Shown: positions 21,991 to 34,100 of the stretch, piece by piece | How the letters are laid out: each line of letters opens with the position of its first letter | How positions within the stretch are numbered: the first letter of the stretch is position 1 | Translations under genes and position numbers: made by a program | Origin: Tethya wilhelma | Taxonomy: Eukaryota > Porifera > Demospongiae > Tethyida > Tethyidae | Length of the DNA: 64,000 bases | Assembly (NCBI GenBank): GCA_964030475.1 | Contig: CAXIPT010000009.1 | Span: 4,002,519 to 4,066,518, forward strand | Direction: 5' to 3' | Notes under the pieces: generated by a model | What the model saw: the letters and a program-made list of their open reading frames with translations, nothing else | Database searches by the model: none | Told to the model about the DNA's origin: nothing

Positions 21991-22963
21991 ACAAGTAGTA
22001 AAAATTTCAAAAAAATAAGTAGTGTAGGAATGGGCAGTGCGGTAAAAAGTATTGGAACAAGGCATGTCTCAATTTCGGCACATGACTACTTCATTTTTAT
22101 TCTTGTCAGTTGATCCTTCGTTAGGATCCTGCTAAGTGTCGTAAATGCAACGATCTGTACAATAGTGTGGTAGCTTATTATTGTATTGGTTCAAATTCCT
22201 ACTAATCAGTAGGCTAAGCAGTGGAGCAAACTATAACAGACAGGTAACTTAAACTGGACTGTTAGCCAAGAGTTGGGTATAAAAATGAAGTAGTCATGTG
22301 CCGAAATTGAGACATGCCTTGTTCCAATACTATTTACCGCACTGCCCATTCCTACACTACTTATTTTTTTGAAATTTTTACTACTTGTTCATTCACTTTT
22401 TCAACACTACAGTGTGGAAAATATTAGAGACTGGTTAGTCTTTACAAAAAGCTTGAGTAGCAGCACTATATACTAGGGAGGCTAATGCGCATGCGCATAA
22501 TAATGTCACGTGGATAATGACCTTTGAACTCTACAAGAAGATGGCTACATTGAAGTACATGAATTTATACTCTCAGTTTCAAAGCTTTCTAGTTTTTGTT
22601 TAGGCTTATTTGTGATGAAAACGAGTATCAAGGAATGTAGTACCTATGAAAAGAACTTACTTTGTGCTGTCAAAGTTGGCTCAACACATTCTGGTTCTCT
22701 GGAAATTCTTTTCAAGTAAGTCAGTTAGGAAGTACGTAAGTAAGTTAGATGAACAAAAATGGCACTATGGTGGCTTCCCCCTAGCGCTCTCTACGAGTGC
22801 TGAGGAAACTTTTTGCGAGTTTCAAGACTTGTAAGCAGTTGGTAATCTGTTAGTGAGAGCCTCTGAGCAACTCTGAAAGTTTGATTTTGTTTGACTAGAT
22901 TTTTATGGTGACCAACACAGCCGGCCCATTCCTACTATACGTACTACCGTACGTATGATAGTG
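21991..22963. mobile_element. composite element A/B, copy 1
   Basis: The left part, 21991-22388, is a foldback with arms of about 110 bp (21991-22100 and 22279-22388), containing TGTAGGAATGGGCAGTGCGG and a stretch ending TCGGCACATGACTACTTC. A body with GACTGGTTAGTC and GCGCATGCGC follows. The right end, family B, finishes TACGTACTACCGTACGTATG. The same order occurs at 50.56-51.51 kb. No transposase. Confidence 0.7.
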
Positions 22964-23560
22964 GTGTGATCGATGATACATCAAGGAACAATAAGTGGTT
23001 CAAGTGACCAGCATAATTGTACATAATAATGTAAATCACGGTTGCTGAAATGTTATTAGATATCTAATAATGATAATGTTTCACTGTACTAGTACTTGAA
23101 ATTTTATGTGCATAAGTATGCATGCATCAAGGATAATACACTTTCGTACCTTCATTTTGATTGAACACATCATACCTTATGACCATGTACCAGGCTAACT
23201 CTATTATAGGATCTTTGTATAGGAGGCACAAATTAAATAAAGGGAGGGGAACAACACACACAGAAGTTAAAATTATAATCATGCAACTAATTTCCATTGT
23301 ATGACTCCCTGCATACATGTGACCCCTAAGGCTACTCAATTGTCACCTCCATCCATCCAGTAACGGTGGCGATTGCTTTAATAATGTACAATGGACTTGC
23401 CAATTATTATAATTACAATAATAACTATTATGCCGATGCAGTAAAGTTAAGTATAGCAATGACATACAAAACTTAATGAGACAACCGAGTAAATATGAAT
23501 AATAAAACAACAAAAAACTGTCCATACTGCTGCAAAATGATGCCCAGTACAAAATAATGA

Positions 23561-23590
23561 CATTGTAGATAATGATTATTATCTACAATG
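23561..23590. repeat. short hairpin
   Basis: Arms CATTGTAGATAAT and ATTATCTACAATG around four bases. Confidence 0.8.
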
Positions 23591-23724
23591 ATTATTTCTT
23601 AACATTTTTGTATCAAATAAACATACAAAGAAGTTCAACTTGTGAAGCAATAATAGTATCAAGCAACACATTGTAGTGTATTAATTTTAGACTATAAGTA
23701 TAAGTGAAAAAAACCCAAACAGTT

Positions 23725-24273
23725 TTAAGATGATTCCAAAGGACCTTTGACCTTCTCTAGCCCACCATTGATTGACTCACTGAAGTCAGGCCACTCAAGA
23801 GGAGGGCCATCAGAGTTGGATGGATGCTCCTCTTCATCAAACAAAGGAGGGTCAGGAAAGAGGACACCAGAAGATCGGATGGCTTCAGAAGGATCCAGAA
23901 GAGGCTGGGGAACATTACTTTCAGTAACTTGCCCTTCGAACACATTCTCTTCTTTCATTTCAGTAGAACCAGAGGATGCATTCTGCTTGCCTTTGTCTTG
24001 CTTGGAAGAAGTGATAGTTGGAAAAAAGTCCTCTTCATTTATCGGAATATCAGGAAGACCTCTTTCCAGGAGAAGACGAATGGACTCCTCACGAGCAATC
24101 GGCTGTGGGCAGCTATCATCACTATCACTGTCACTGAGGTTGTCGAGGTCTGGGGCCACTGGAAGCTTATCCTTCAGGAACTCCATCTGCTGGAGATGGT
24201 GTTCGTAGTAAGGATCGGGATCAGGAGGGGGAGGGGCAGGGGAGGACTGGCCGGGGAAACGTGCCGCCATCAT
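23725..24273 (-). CDS. hypothetical acidic 182-aa protein
   Basis: An intact single-exon frame begins MMAARFPGQSSPAPPPP and ends at a TAA. It has a Pro-rich start, a YYEHHLQQMEFLKDKLP segment that may be helical, an acidic-serine cluster LSDSDSDDS and a C-terminal half full of Pro, Glu and Asp, with PPLEWPDFSESI. No Cys pairs, membrane segment or known domain were recognised. Codon use is balanced and there is no internal stop, unlike the decayed elements around it. The frame starts three bases from the point (about 24276) where a family B repeat begins, so it may be captured cargo or a host exon next to an insertion. The opposite-strand frames here are shadows. Confidence 0.5.
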   Translation of the reverse strand: MMAARFPGQSSPAPPPPDPDPYYEHHLQQMEFLKDKLPVAPDLDNLSDSDSDDSCPQPIAREESIRLLLERGLPDIPINEEDFFPTITSSKQDKGKQNASSGSTEMKEENVFEGQVTESNVPQPLLDPSEAIRSSGVLFPDPPLFDEEEHPSNSDGPPLEWPDFSESINGGLEKVKGPLESS

Positions 24274-24275
24274 CC

Positions 24276-25445
24276 AATGTAGTACCTATGAAAAGAACTT
24301 ACTTTGTGCTGTCAAAGTTGGCTCAACACATTCTGGTTCTCTGGAAATGCTTTTCAAGTAAGTCAGTTAGGAAGTACGTACGTAAGGTAAAACGGGGTAA
24401 TTTCGGTCACGGTTTATTTCCGGTCACTTTGTAAACAAATCACTCTCAGCTACAGACAGAGGACTTTTGCTCAAAGCTGAAGTGTTCCACATACTGTGGC
24501 ACTACTCAGCTGTCTCTAGCTCCCTTGTTCTAGTTCATCGTTGTTTGTTCTAGACGGGACAGTAAATAATGTTCCTTGTAGTCTTGTTTGCAAAAGCGCC
24601 ACAATCTACCAAAACTTCAGCACTTTAGCTCTCCTTCTCAAACGAAGGGCAGCAGTGGCAATATGACAGCACTACAATAATCTCCAGTCCTTTCTGGTAT
24701 TACTACACCCCTACTTTCTTGTACTGGTGCTGCAGTCTGGTAGCGGGAGGTCAAAGTCTCAGTACCGTATGTTATCGCAAAATAGAACAATGGCGAAAAT
24801 TTCGAAATTATGACAGTTCAGAACAATACAAAAATACAAACAAAGAAATGCTGCTATATATTATCTCATTTTTTCATAGTAATCTAAACAGGCCAACAAA
24901 CTAATGTGGGGGCATATGGTTCGCAAATTCTGACTCATGGCAGTTACTGAGCTCCTCTTCACCGGGTGACCGAAAATACCCCCAAAAATCAATTTTTCCG
25001 AATATTGAACGAGGATTGTAAACCACGAAAGATTTTCCACTTAGAAGCAAGTGATCACGTCAGGTTTTTTGCTGCAAGATACTAACATAGAGTAGTACCT
25101 CACGCAGGCCCAGGAAGAAGTTGGACCGTCTAGTGAAGAAGATATATTGCTTCGAATTTCAACTAGCTGAAGAGTGACCGAAATTACCCCGTATTACCTT
25201 ACGTACGTTAGATGAACAAAAATGGCACTATGGTGGCTTCCCCCTAGCGCTCTCTACGAGTGCTGAGGGAACTTTTTGCGAGTTTCAAGACTTGTAAGCA
25301 GTTGGTAATCTGTTAGTGAGAGCCTCTGAGCAACTCTGAAAGTTTGATTTTGTTTGACTAGATTTTTATGGTGACCAACATTTTGTATTGTGTCTATGGG
25401 ACAGCTGGCCCATTCCTACTATACGTACTACCGTACGTATGATAA
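24276..25445. mobile_element. family B right half, split by element C
   Basis: 24276-24382 and 25202-25445 together match 22640-22963 (from ATGTAGTACCTATGAAAAG to CTACCGTACGTATGATA). The element at 24383-25201 interrupts it. Confidence 0.75.
24383..25201. mobile_element. element C with 28-bp terminal inverted repeats
   Basis: TAAGGTAAAACGGGGTAATT (left) and the inverse of the right end agree over 28 bases with one difference. TA-type flanks fit a Tc1/mariner-like target. The interior has no recognised transposase. It is inserted in a family B repeat, so it is younger. A tiny relative lies at 32361-32444. Confidence 0.8.
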
Positions 25446-27346
25446 TAGTTACAAAGATGAACTGTCTTAGAGATCGCTGACGAGGCTAACCACTGGCAAC
25501 TGTTTATATCTGATAAAGTCCACAGAAGTCACCCACAATGATAGATTGAAAAAATGATTGCAATAAATGGTGGAATTTGGCAATGGTCGTCTATAACAAC
25601 ACGGTGCAAATTGAATAATATATTATGCCAAAAATGCGGCCATAATCTGCAGAAAGTTGTGCATTTCATTGCAATACCAGTAGTTAAATCAATTATAATT
25701 AATTCATTCATTACATGAAGAATAAGGTCTCTTCGGGGCGATTCAACAGCAATATAATAATTATAACACCCCAGGTCATAGTTAGTAAGTATAGTGTTGC
25801 CTATGGAGGCCACCAGCTGTTGACTGGTAAAATGGCCAACTTACAAGCTATTAGAAGTACTTATGTTTAGCAATAAATGAAGGATCTGAATTTACTCATT
25901 CAATTGGCAAGTCGAAAAAATTAAAGTAGCAATTAAGATGATCAGATGGAATATGCACGACTCCTTGCACATAATTATGTCAATGTGCATGGTGTATATT
26001 AGGCATGTACAATAATGTGTGCAGCATGCATGTGAGTTGCTAGGTCCTCGTTATAAAATTGCATGCAGCCATTTTTTGTTAGAACCAATCTTTATACTTT
26101 AACTCACTGTTTTACCTGTCAATGACATCAATTTGTATTTGGAATATCAATTTCCTTCCCAAAAAAATAACTAAGTAAACGCTGAAACTTTCAAGACTTC
26201 ACCTTCTAACTTAGGAGATATATTCATGATCATAGGAGAGTATCAACAACCAGCTATATGATCCTTACATTAATAAAATTGAGTTAGTAGTATTTATTTA
26301 TAAACTTGTATTGTCTTCTTGTTGTCAGTTTACATGCCACTATTATATTATCATTGTGTGTGATAATGTTAAAGACAGTAGAATAGTAACTAATATACCT
26401 GCATGGGCTTGAATATAGCTTTTAGTTCATCAATAAGTGTTCAGATATTATGTACTAGCTGCACCCACTCATAAGTGACACAAAGAGGGGATAGTACATT
26501 ATCATGGATGGTTTATAATAGTCTAGTTCATTATTGCCGAGTGCCTTAGCGCAATGCATATGCCTGTAATCATGCAGGGCCAAATTAGCATCTTAACGCC
26601 CTGCAGAATCGAGATATCTGGAAAAACATATTAGTCCAGATTTTTATAATGTCAGTTTTCTTTGTGATTGTGATCAATAGAAATTATCTTGACATAATCT
26701 ATTCATTGGACCCCAGGAATTAGGATTAGACCTCAGCACTACTTAATAACTATTAATAAGCAGTAATTAAGCATATATCTGTTTTCTCAAATTTTTGGCA
26801 ATAATTGATACAGTTATGCATTTGAATTTGACCACCTTTACTGATCAATGTCACTGACACTTGCATGAAGGAGTGCTCACTGGTTGCAATTAATACTTGA
26901 ATTATCTTCTATAGTTAGCTGTTAAACATCATGCAGAAGAGGTGAATAGTTGTCTGATTGCTATGACTCTTGCAGAATGATTATGGTTACCATCAATTGC
27001 AATCATTGTCAAGTAATAGTTGCTTTGGAATGCGCATATCTGCGTGAGGCAATTTCGATCCCTGCATCCCGAGTGTACTACTAGTATTACTATAGATTAT
27101 TACATGCATAGCCATGGCATTAACTTTATAATGTACATGTCTCTACGTGTGCTGGATAGCATAATATACGTGACAAATGTATTAAAGTGCACAATGAAAG
27201 CACTGCTGATACACAAGCCTCGGCATACTCATGCAACTAGCTAGCTTTAGTACATATACACATAGTATACCATGTAAATGGTATACCACACCTAAAATTA
27301 ATGTATGGTCCAGGTGTATCAAAAAAGAAAATCTATCTAGGCCCAA
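25446..27346. other. no gene recognised
   Basis: AT-rich DNA. I found neither a supportable exon nor a structured repeat. Confidence 0.4.
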
Positions 27347-27721
27347 CAGTAGCGGATTTAGGGGGGGGGTTCACGGGGTTGCAACCCCCCCAAAACGAGT
27401 CAACTGTGTTGGAAATTTTGTACTCATGCTCAGCTAAATTATGTAATAAATTGTTTCTACTGCCGCTGAAGCTTAGTTTATAGGCAGAAATAAATATATT
27501 TAGCGTTTTAGTGCCAGCCTCAAAGCCTGGACGGCTACGTGGATACTTACCTCGCTGAGAAATCGCTGCTAACGGTGTACTTTGAACTAAACGGGCGTGG
27601 CTGGCCACGTTTTGGGGGCGGGGCTACGTTAATTTGTGGGCGTGGTTACTAAAAATTTTCGGCGCGCTTCGCGCGCATTATTTACAACCCCAGTAATCTC
27701 AGAATCCTGGATCCGCCCCTG
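27347..27721. mobile_element. hAT-like MITE
   Basis: It starts CAGTAGCGGATTTAGG and ends CCTGGATCCGCCCCTG. These are imperfect inverted repeats of the CAGNGGCGGATCCAGG kind found on non-autonomous hAT elements in many animals. No exact 8-bp target duplication is visible. Confidence 0.55.
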
Positions 27722-28257
27722 CGGCCAAGTTAGCCAAGTCTCCACACTCCAAAGTCACGGGGAGACTGGAGACTGGAGACGAGGGCTGGGCTAGATAGGT
27801 TAAGCTACTGGGCCACACACTTACTCAGTGATGATGCAGCACAAGACACAGACTGAAAGCAGCTAACAATAGCTGTTGTCAGCTAGCTAGTAAGCATGCA
27901 AAGTCTAGCTGGATACTTAAACTTGAGTTTATATGCCAGAACTTAATTGTTAACCAGTAATGCTTTGTGCAGTTTAGCTAGCTTGCTGGCCACACAAAAA
28001 AATCTATGCATGTCAAATTATGCACCTATATGCCTACATAAAAATTGGGTCAACACTAGTGCGTCTTACCAAGTACAGTCTGGTAACCAACAGACAGCCT
28101 TGAAGCTAAGCTAAGCGCTTAGATAATTAAGTAAATTTGGCAGGCTTAAATTTGCCAAAGTTTGCTAGCTCATTTTTGGAGGTGAAAAGCATGCTCTAGT
28201 TACAAACGATCCTTGCGAACTTTCAGACTGCAATAGTAAGACAGTAGAGAATCTTTT

Positions 28258-29155
28258 AATGCCAAAACTGCTAAAGCTAGCCTAACCCACATAATTATTT
28301 TTGGCTCATGAATTGGTAAAGGTCGTCACAGTTTGCCAATTTACCAAATTAAATTCCTCAACAATATTTGGCAACACACACAATACTCATGCAGTATACT
28401 CATTGTTTATCCCTTTCGCTTGATGAAATCGGCAAATCAGCGTTTCTGGTTATGATCGCTCTCAAAATTCACAAGATTATGAACTCTTGAACCCTGTTGT
28501 GACGTTTTCAATCACTGGTCTACGTCATAACTCAACCACACCCCTTCAATGGATGCCAGCAGGTACCTCTCGAGTTCAATCGCCCAAAATTCACCCAGAA
28601 ATGCAAGCGCTAGTGTTGCATACACATAGGAGTCTTTGTTTATCAACCCACAATCACACACGCTACTGTAAAACTCATATTTTTTGAAAAAAAAAAGTCG
28701 ATGAAAGCAAACTTCAAAGCTTGTTCAAAGGCGAACCCCTTATTCATTATTGATCAGAGTGCCGACCATTTCAAAATCCACTATGGGATATATCCGGTGC
28801 CGACATGCCGACAATGAATAAATTCATGAACCAAAATGATGACGTATTTAAGAAATTTTTGAATTTAGAGTTTGTGCAATTTTACAACAAATTCCAAGCA
28901 AAAGGGATATGCTCAGTGAATGTAGCATAAAGGCACCAACATCAATTATTATAAACAGCAAAATTATACTGCAATGCAACTATTAATAGTAATTTTGGGT
29001 AATAACATCAATAAAACTCTAGAAGACCAGCACAAATAAATGCTACAACTATAGGCAAAAGTATCTAATTTAAGTGCTATAGCTACTAACAATTAATTTA
29101 GTGTCACAAGTCACACTTTATCAGCAGTTAAACCTATATATATCATATATTAAAG
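28258..29155. repeat. second copy of the 7.07-9.70 kb sequence
   Basis: 28258-28409 and 28908-29155 match 7066-7245 and 9500-9700 with few differences. Its right edge meets the last coding exon of the minus-strand gene at 29143-29252. Confidence 0.8.
28410..28907. mobile_element. MITE with empty site elsewhere in the window
   Basis: TCCCTTTCGCTTG (28410-28422) and CAAGCAAAAGGGA (28895-28907) are near-perfect terminal inverted repeats flanked by TA. The related copy near 7200 lacks these 498 bp and reads straight through a TATA. TA target suggests a Tc1/mariner-type mobiliser. Confidence 0.75.
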
Positions 29156-31181
29156 TCATACATGAGTGGACGACTCTCATCACATTCCTGTGGAATGATC
29201 TTGATGCGATGCTTGCCCTTCTCAATACCACTCAGATCCACAGGAGAGGCACCTAATAGATATCATAAATATTTATTTAGAGGGTAAATCAAGGGTTTAT
29301 CAACTCATGGGGTGGCCTGGTGGCTTGTTCAACATGCATTGACTCTAACTGCCAACCCATGGGTATAGGCAATTTGAGTCCCTCCATGCAGTGCCACAGG
29401 TATTTATTTCTTTCCCATATTCTCTTTCGAGCTCTGCCTAGGACTCTACCCCAAAAAATTAGGAGGTGAATTTCACCACATCCTTCAGAGAGGCCGTTGG
29501 TACCAGGGTACTTGCATTCATAAGGCCTAGGCTATTTGCAAGTCCTCATTAACCACAATTGTGATACACTCAAAGGGTGCAAAAGTGTAGCCAAAAGTAG
29601 AGCTATATAACTGTATCATAGAACTTTTCAAGGAGTATAAATTTCAAGGTTTTTGTGGATCATTGGTGATCTGTGAAATATAAATAATTTTGGGATGGTA
29701 TCACAATGTACATGAGTAGTGTCGCTCATTACTTCAAAAAAAAAAATAATGAATAGTGATCATTTTGGTTATCTTCCATTGAATTCTGACCCTTAAAATT
29801 TCTGTAGCTTCATCATTAATTTTGTAGGAACAGCTACCAGTATTTTGTCTTCTATATCCTGGGTCAGATCCAGGATTTTAGGAAAGGGCTGCGCTAAACC
29901 ACACCTATTAATATTTAAGCTCTGCCCACTTCCTAGTAGTATGGACTTTGCACTCTACTGCAAGCAGTGTCACTCTGGCTTGCTTAGCTGTTTTTATGCC
30001 CATATCTAGGCTTTCTAGGCTTGTTCCCAGGCCTAAATTCATTCTTAAAGTATATGTTTACCTACAAGCTAGCCAAAAGTGGAGTTTGTCTGAGCCCGAC
30101 AACCCCCCCTGGATCCGCCACTGTATATAAATATTATTCTGTTGAGTGCATATATGTATGACCTCGTTTCACTGAGAAATTAAGTACTTACATTCAAATG
30201 GAGTGTCTCGATCCAGCTGACATTTGAATGACTGAGCTGGTCCAACTCCAGCAAATTCAATAGTAATCTTATCTTCTGAGATAGTGATCCCATCATTGAT
30301 TAGGTGAACTGTGCAATAACCAGGATCTTTAACTATCTCAAAATTCCTCCTCAAGATTGCCCTGTCTTCCTTGGTGTTACTGGCTTGAAGTCGAATGAAA
30401 TATCTGCCAGGACTAAGGTCTGAGTACACAACACTACCAGATGAACCTATCAGCCAATGATAATCATTGTGAAAGTATACACATATCCAATCTTGAATTA
30501 TTGATAACTTACAATCTCGTTGTTGACCCCTTCCTAGTTGACATGTCACCTTTGAAGCTGGTCTGGTAAGGATAAAGTCAACTTCCACTCTGCTTTCGTA
30601 GACTCTGGGACTGTTGCCGACCAGCATAATACCAAGTTTGGGTAATGTTGGATGCACTAAAATGAAAAAAAAATGTCTAATCATGAATATAAATTTAGAA
30701 TGTGTTAATGAGGAGAGGGTTCCTTTATAGGTTTGTGATTGTTGGAAGACTTTTGAATTTTTACTATTTTACAGTATTTAATTAATAATGTTCAAACAAG
30801 TATCTTCAATAAACTGGCAAAGACCAAGGTACTCAGGTGTCATTAACGCTAACAGAATTAAGCTATCATTCTAATGTTTCATAGGAACAATGCTGTGTTA
30901 GGCTGGACTGAAAGCTTATTATGGCCAGAATTATAGCAAGCATATCTGATAAAAATTATGGTACAAATTATGAACCAAAAATGAGGCAACATAATAATTA
31001 TTGTGAAATTTCTTGCAAGCAGGAAACTCACATCCAGCCTGAACATCTTCATCTTCCACTCCGAGAAAAAAGTTGACCTCTTCTTCCACTTCAAAACCAG
31101 CGACATCTTTTATAGTAAGCACCACAGTATGATTTCCAGCTAAGAATGACGTCTTTTCATTGATCAGTAAAGGCAATTTAC
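29143..31181 (-). CDS. repeated Cys-bracketed beta domains (C-terminal exons)
   Basis: Exons 32679-32801, 31032-31181, 30513-30656, 30192-30446 and 29143-29252 encode repeats of the form C-x-F/L-D...E-C...G-x-H (LCSFDNGPTHEC with AGNHTVVLT; CQLGRGQQRDC with PGRYFIRLQ; CQLDRDTPFEC with KGKHRIKI). Similar Ig-like beta domains occur in tandem in large adhesion proteins. Three introns split the second Cys codon as T|GT. In the last exon the frame reads RPLMYDFNI and then TGA. That stop lies inside a duplicated repeat, so the original C-terminus may be lost. Confidence 0.7.
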
Positions 31182-34100
31182 CTGTACAGTTGTCAAATTC
31201 AATGCTCATATTATGTGCTAGTATAGAACTTTGTACCATATTAGCAGAAATTCTAAAAAAATTAGTGGGCTATCAAATTTCAAAGTTGGTTCCGAATTAA
31301 CGCCAGCCTCATTTTAATGGCATGAGGAGCTAGCACAAATCGAGTATCAAATGATTACTCGCAGATTACACAATTTATTACGCATGCAGTATATAAAGTT
31401 AAATTCTCGAATCATGGATCATGTAATTGTGCATACCATGACCTTTGTAGCGCTATTGTTTAGACTAAGAATTTTAGCATGAACTCTTGACTCCATGAGC
31501 TATAACTGACACAGAGGAGTGATGATAGCACTTGCTGACAATTAACTATTGTTAATGATTATTGTGATCTTGATATGTAGTATAAATTAGAGCGACGATT
31601 TCTCCACATCAATTCAGAGCACAAGCTTAAAACTTACTAAAATAGGTGCAACGATAGTTAGGCTATAATAATCTTATCCTTAGCATTACTTTCGAAAGCC
31701 TAGTTACCAACATACAAAAGAAACTTAGTTTCAATCAAGGCAGTATTGTATTCATATGAAGAAGTTTGTGATCATTTTTGCAAATTCACAGCTTGTCACA
31801 CCTTTTGACATTGGAAAATGACCATAATTGTCTAGAATTTGTGTGTTTTTCTTGAATATTTTTTTTTATAATTGATATTTCAAATTTTGCAACCCATTCT
31901 AAAGTTGTTCAGTCTTTCTTCTATCTGATGATGCTTAATATGATAGGTATTTGTCTTATTTTCCCGCGGCATTTTTCACTTGAAAGAGACAACTCTAGCC
32001 ATTCACTCTATTGAACTGTATGGCAATTGAGCTGGCAGATCCAACAACCCTTTACCTTTTTCTAGATTTTCTCCAATTATAAGAATTTAATGAAAAATTG
32101 CAACACGTGGTGATGTTGTTTAGAGCTTCAGCTTACTTTTTGCCAATCATTGTGTTAAGAAAAAGTGAGTTTATAGCGCGGCAAAATTGGATGAAAGTTC
32201 AGTTTGAAGGTTCTTGGTAGCATTACTAATGTACAGTGAGCAGTGATAGTCACACCTTGGTCCTGAGTTCTCACTAATTGGCACCTGCTGAATCAAAGGC
32301 TCTACTAATTTGCAGTTCAAGGAGGACATGAGCGTTTTGAGGGAAAACTTCTTCATATGGTAAGGTAAACCGGGGTAGTTTCACAGCAGGGTATAATTCT
32401 AGAATAATGGAAACTTTCTTACGGAATTCCCCCGGTTTACCTTACTAGCCTTGGCTCCCCTAAAAATGTTTGACACAATATCATGGTCAAGCTATCACAA
32501 ACTGGTTACCATGGCTCGTGACCAACAGTTTTCATATACTGGGTTTTAATTGAAAACCTGTCTTAAATTAACATTGGGGCAATAATTGCTGATAGTAGTA
32601 TACACCTTGACTTGGGGCTACTACAGTACAATAAGAATGTTTCGTAAAAATACTAATAACAGGTAGGATTATACTTACATTCATGAGTAGGTCCATTATC
32701 AAATGAACACAAAGTTTGAACAGATGGTCGATTACTTTGACAGTCAATCTCAACTTGAGTTGAAGAGCCACTCACATCACAGTCAAAGAGTAATGGATCA
32801 ACTATAAAATTTGATATAACAATACAATGTTAGTGTAATGCACTTAAACTATAATAATACTGTAGAAAGTCATGCAATTTTTAATACCAAAGCAATCATT
32901 GATAGAAGTTGATCCTGTGGATAAAGTCTGGTAGAAGTCAGGACAGGATTTGCAAGCAACACTACCAACTTCATCCTCATATGTGTTCACTGGACAAGGT
33001 CGACACACTGGATACCTCTCCTTAATGCCTTCTCCACCAAACACTCTCTCTGACACTGTTGTAGTCTGGAAAGTCCCTTGAGCACAGCCAACTATACATA
33101 AGTATACAAGATTGTACATGACGTATAGGCCTACAATACGCTTATAATACTATACTCATGCAGTTTAAACTCATTAATCCGGACAATATAGGACATACCA
33201 CAAAGGAGAAAGCTGGAGTGAAGTTTCTGTCCTGGTGGACAGCGATAGGTAGCAGTTCCAAATGTAAGTGAGCTTGTTTCAGGACTAATGGATCTTTCAC
33301 CACAGTTGAATACGACATTACCCATTTGAAATACAGATCTCAACGTGGAAATGGCAGAGAACATGGTGATTCTAGAGGGAAGAGCGATGTTCTGGATATC
33401 GATAATCTCCATAGACAATGTTGATTCAGAAGTAACATTCTCGCTGATGATAGTAAAGGATACAGTTGAAGTAGTACCTTCTGGAGTCACTTGAAGCTCT
33501 ATGATAGAGGCAGAGTCCAGGTTGATTTTCTCTTGCAAGAATGTACGGACACCTTCTTCTAGAGTAGAAGAAGAGCACCCTTTATTAGGCACTTGAAATT
33601 CCACTCTGGTACCTAGCTGGCTGACAGTGACTGGTAGTATTGTAAGGTATGCTGGGGATGCTCTGATGGAGCCATGATAGTTGTCAGCTTCACATGTATA
33701 CCAGCCTTCATTCTCCTTCAACGCTGGCACTGTGATTTCATTGAACTCCTCTCCTCTTATCTCCATCCATTGATCATCCTCTGTTGGTCTGAAGTACCAC
33801 TTCCATCCAGGGTACGGGAATGAGCTAGCATTGCAAGCAAACCATGCTCCATTTTCATCACCTTCATAAGTTGCAACTGGACTCAGTTCCAAGAAGAATC
33901 TAGGCAGCTCATAGACCAGAACAGAACTATTAGTAGAGTCGTCAACTCCAACAGCATTTGACACATGACATGTGTAACTGCCTATGTCTGATATTTGTAG
34001 TTGTTCTATCACAAAGACACTGCTATCTGAGCTAGGAATGGGTATTCCATCTATACGCCAGTTATAAGTGATAGGAAGGGAGGACTCTGCAGAACAGTTC

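Noticed and set aside
23747..24282. Two plus-strand open frames of about 150 codons
   Set aside because: They are antisense to the acidic 182-aa frame, with Ser/Arg-rich composition typical of a mirrored acidic ORF.
27333..27608. 91-codon minus-strand frame
   Set aside because: It lies wholly inside a hAT-like MITE and has no domain.
31182..31252. Upstream start for exon 31032-31181 at the acceptor near 31252
   Set aside because: Joining in phase 1 there would make a TAA. The acceptor at 31182 rebuilds the conserved Cys and fits the other repeats.
32171..32356. 61-codon minus-strand frame that could be another exon of the giant gene
   Set aside because: No matching splice phases and no resemblance to neighbouring domains. 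Splicing across it keeps the conserved Cys pattern.
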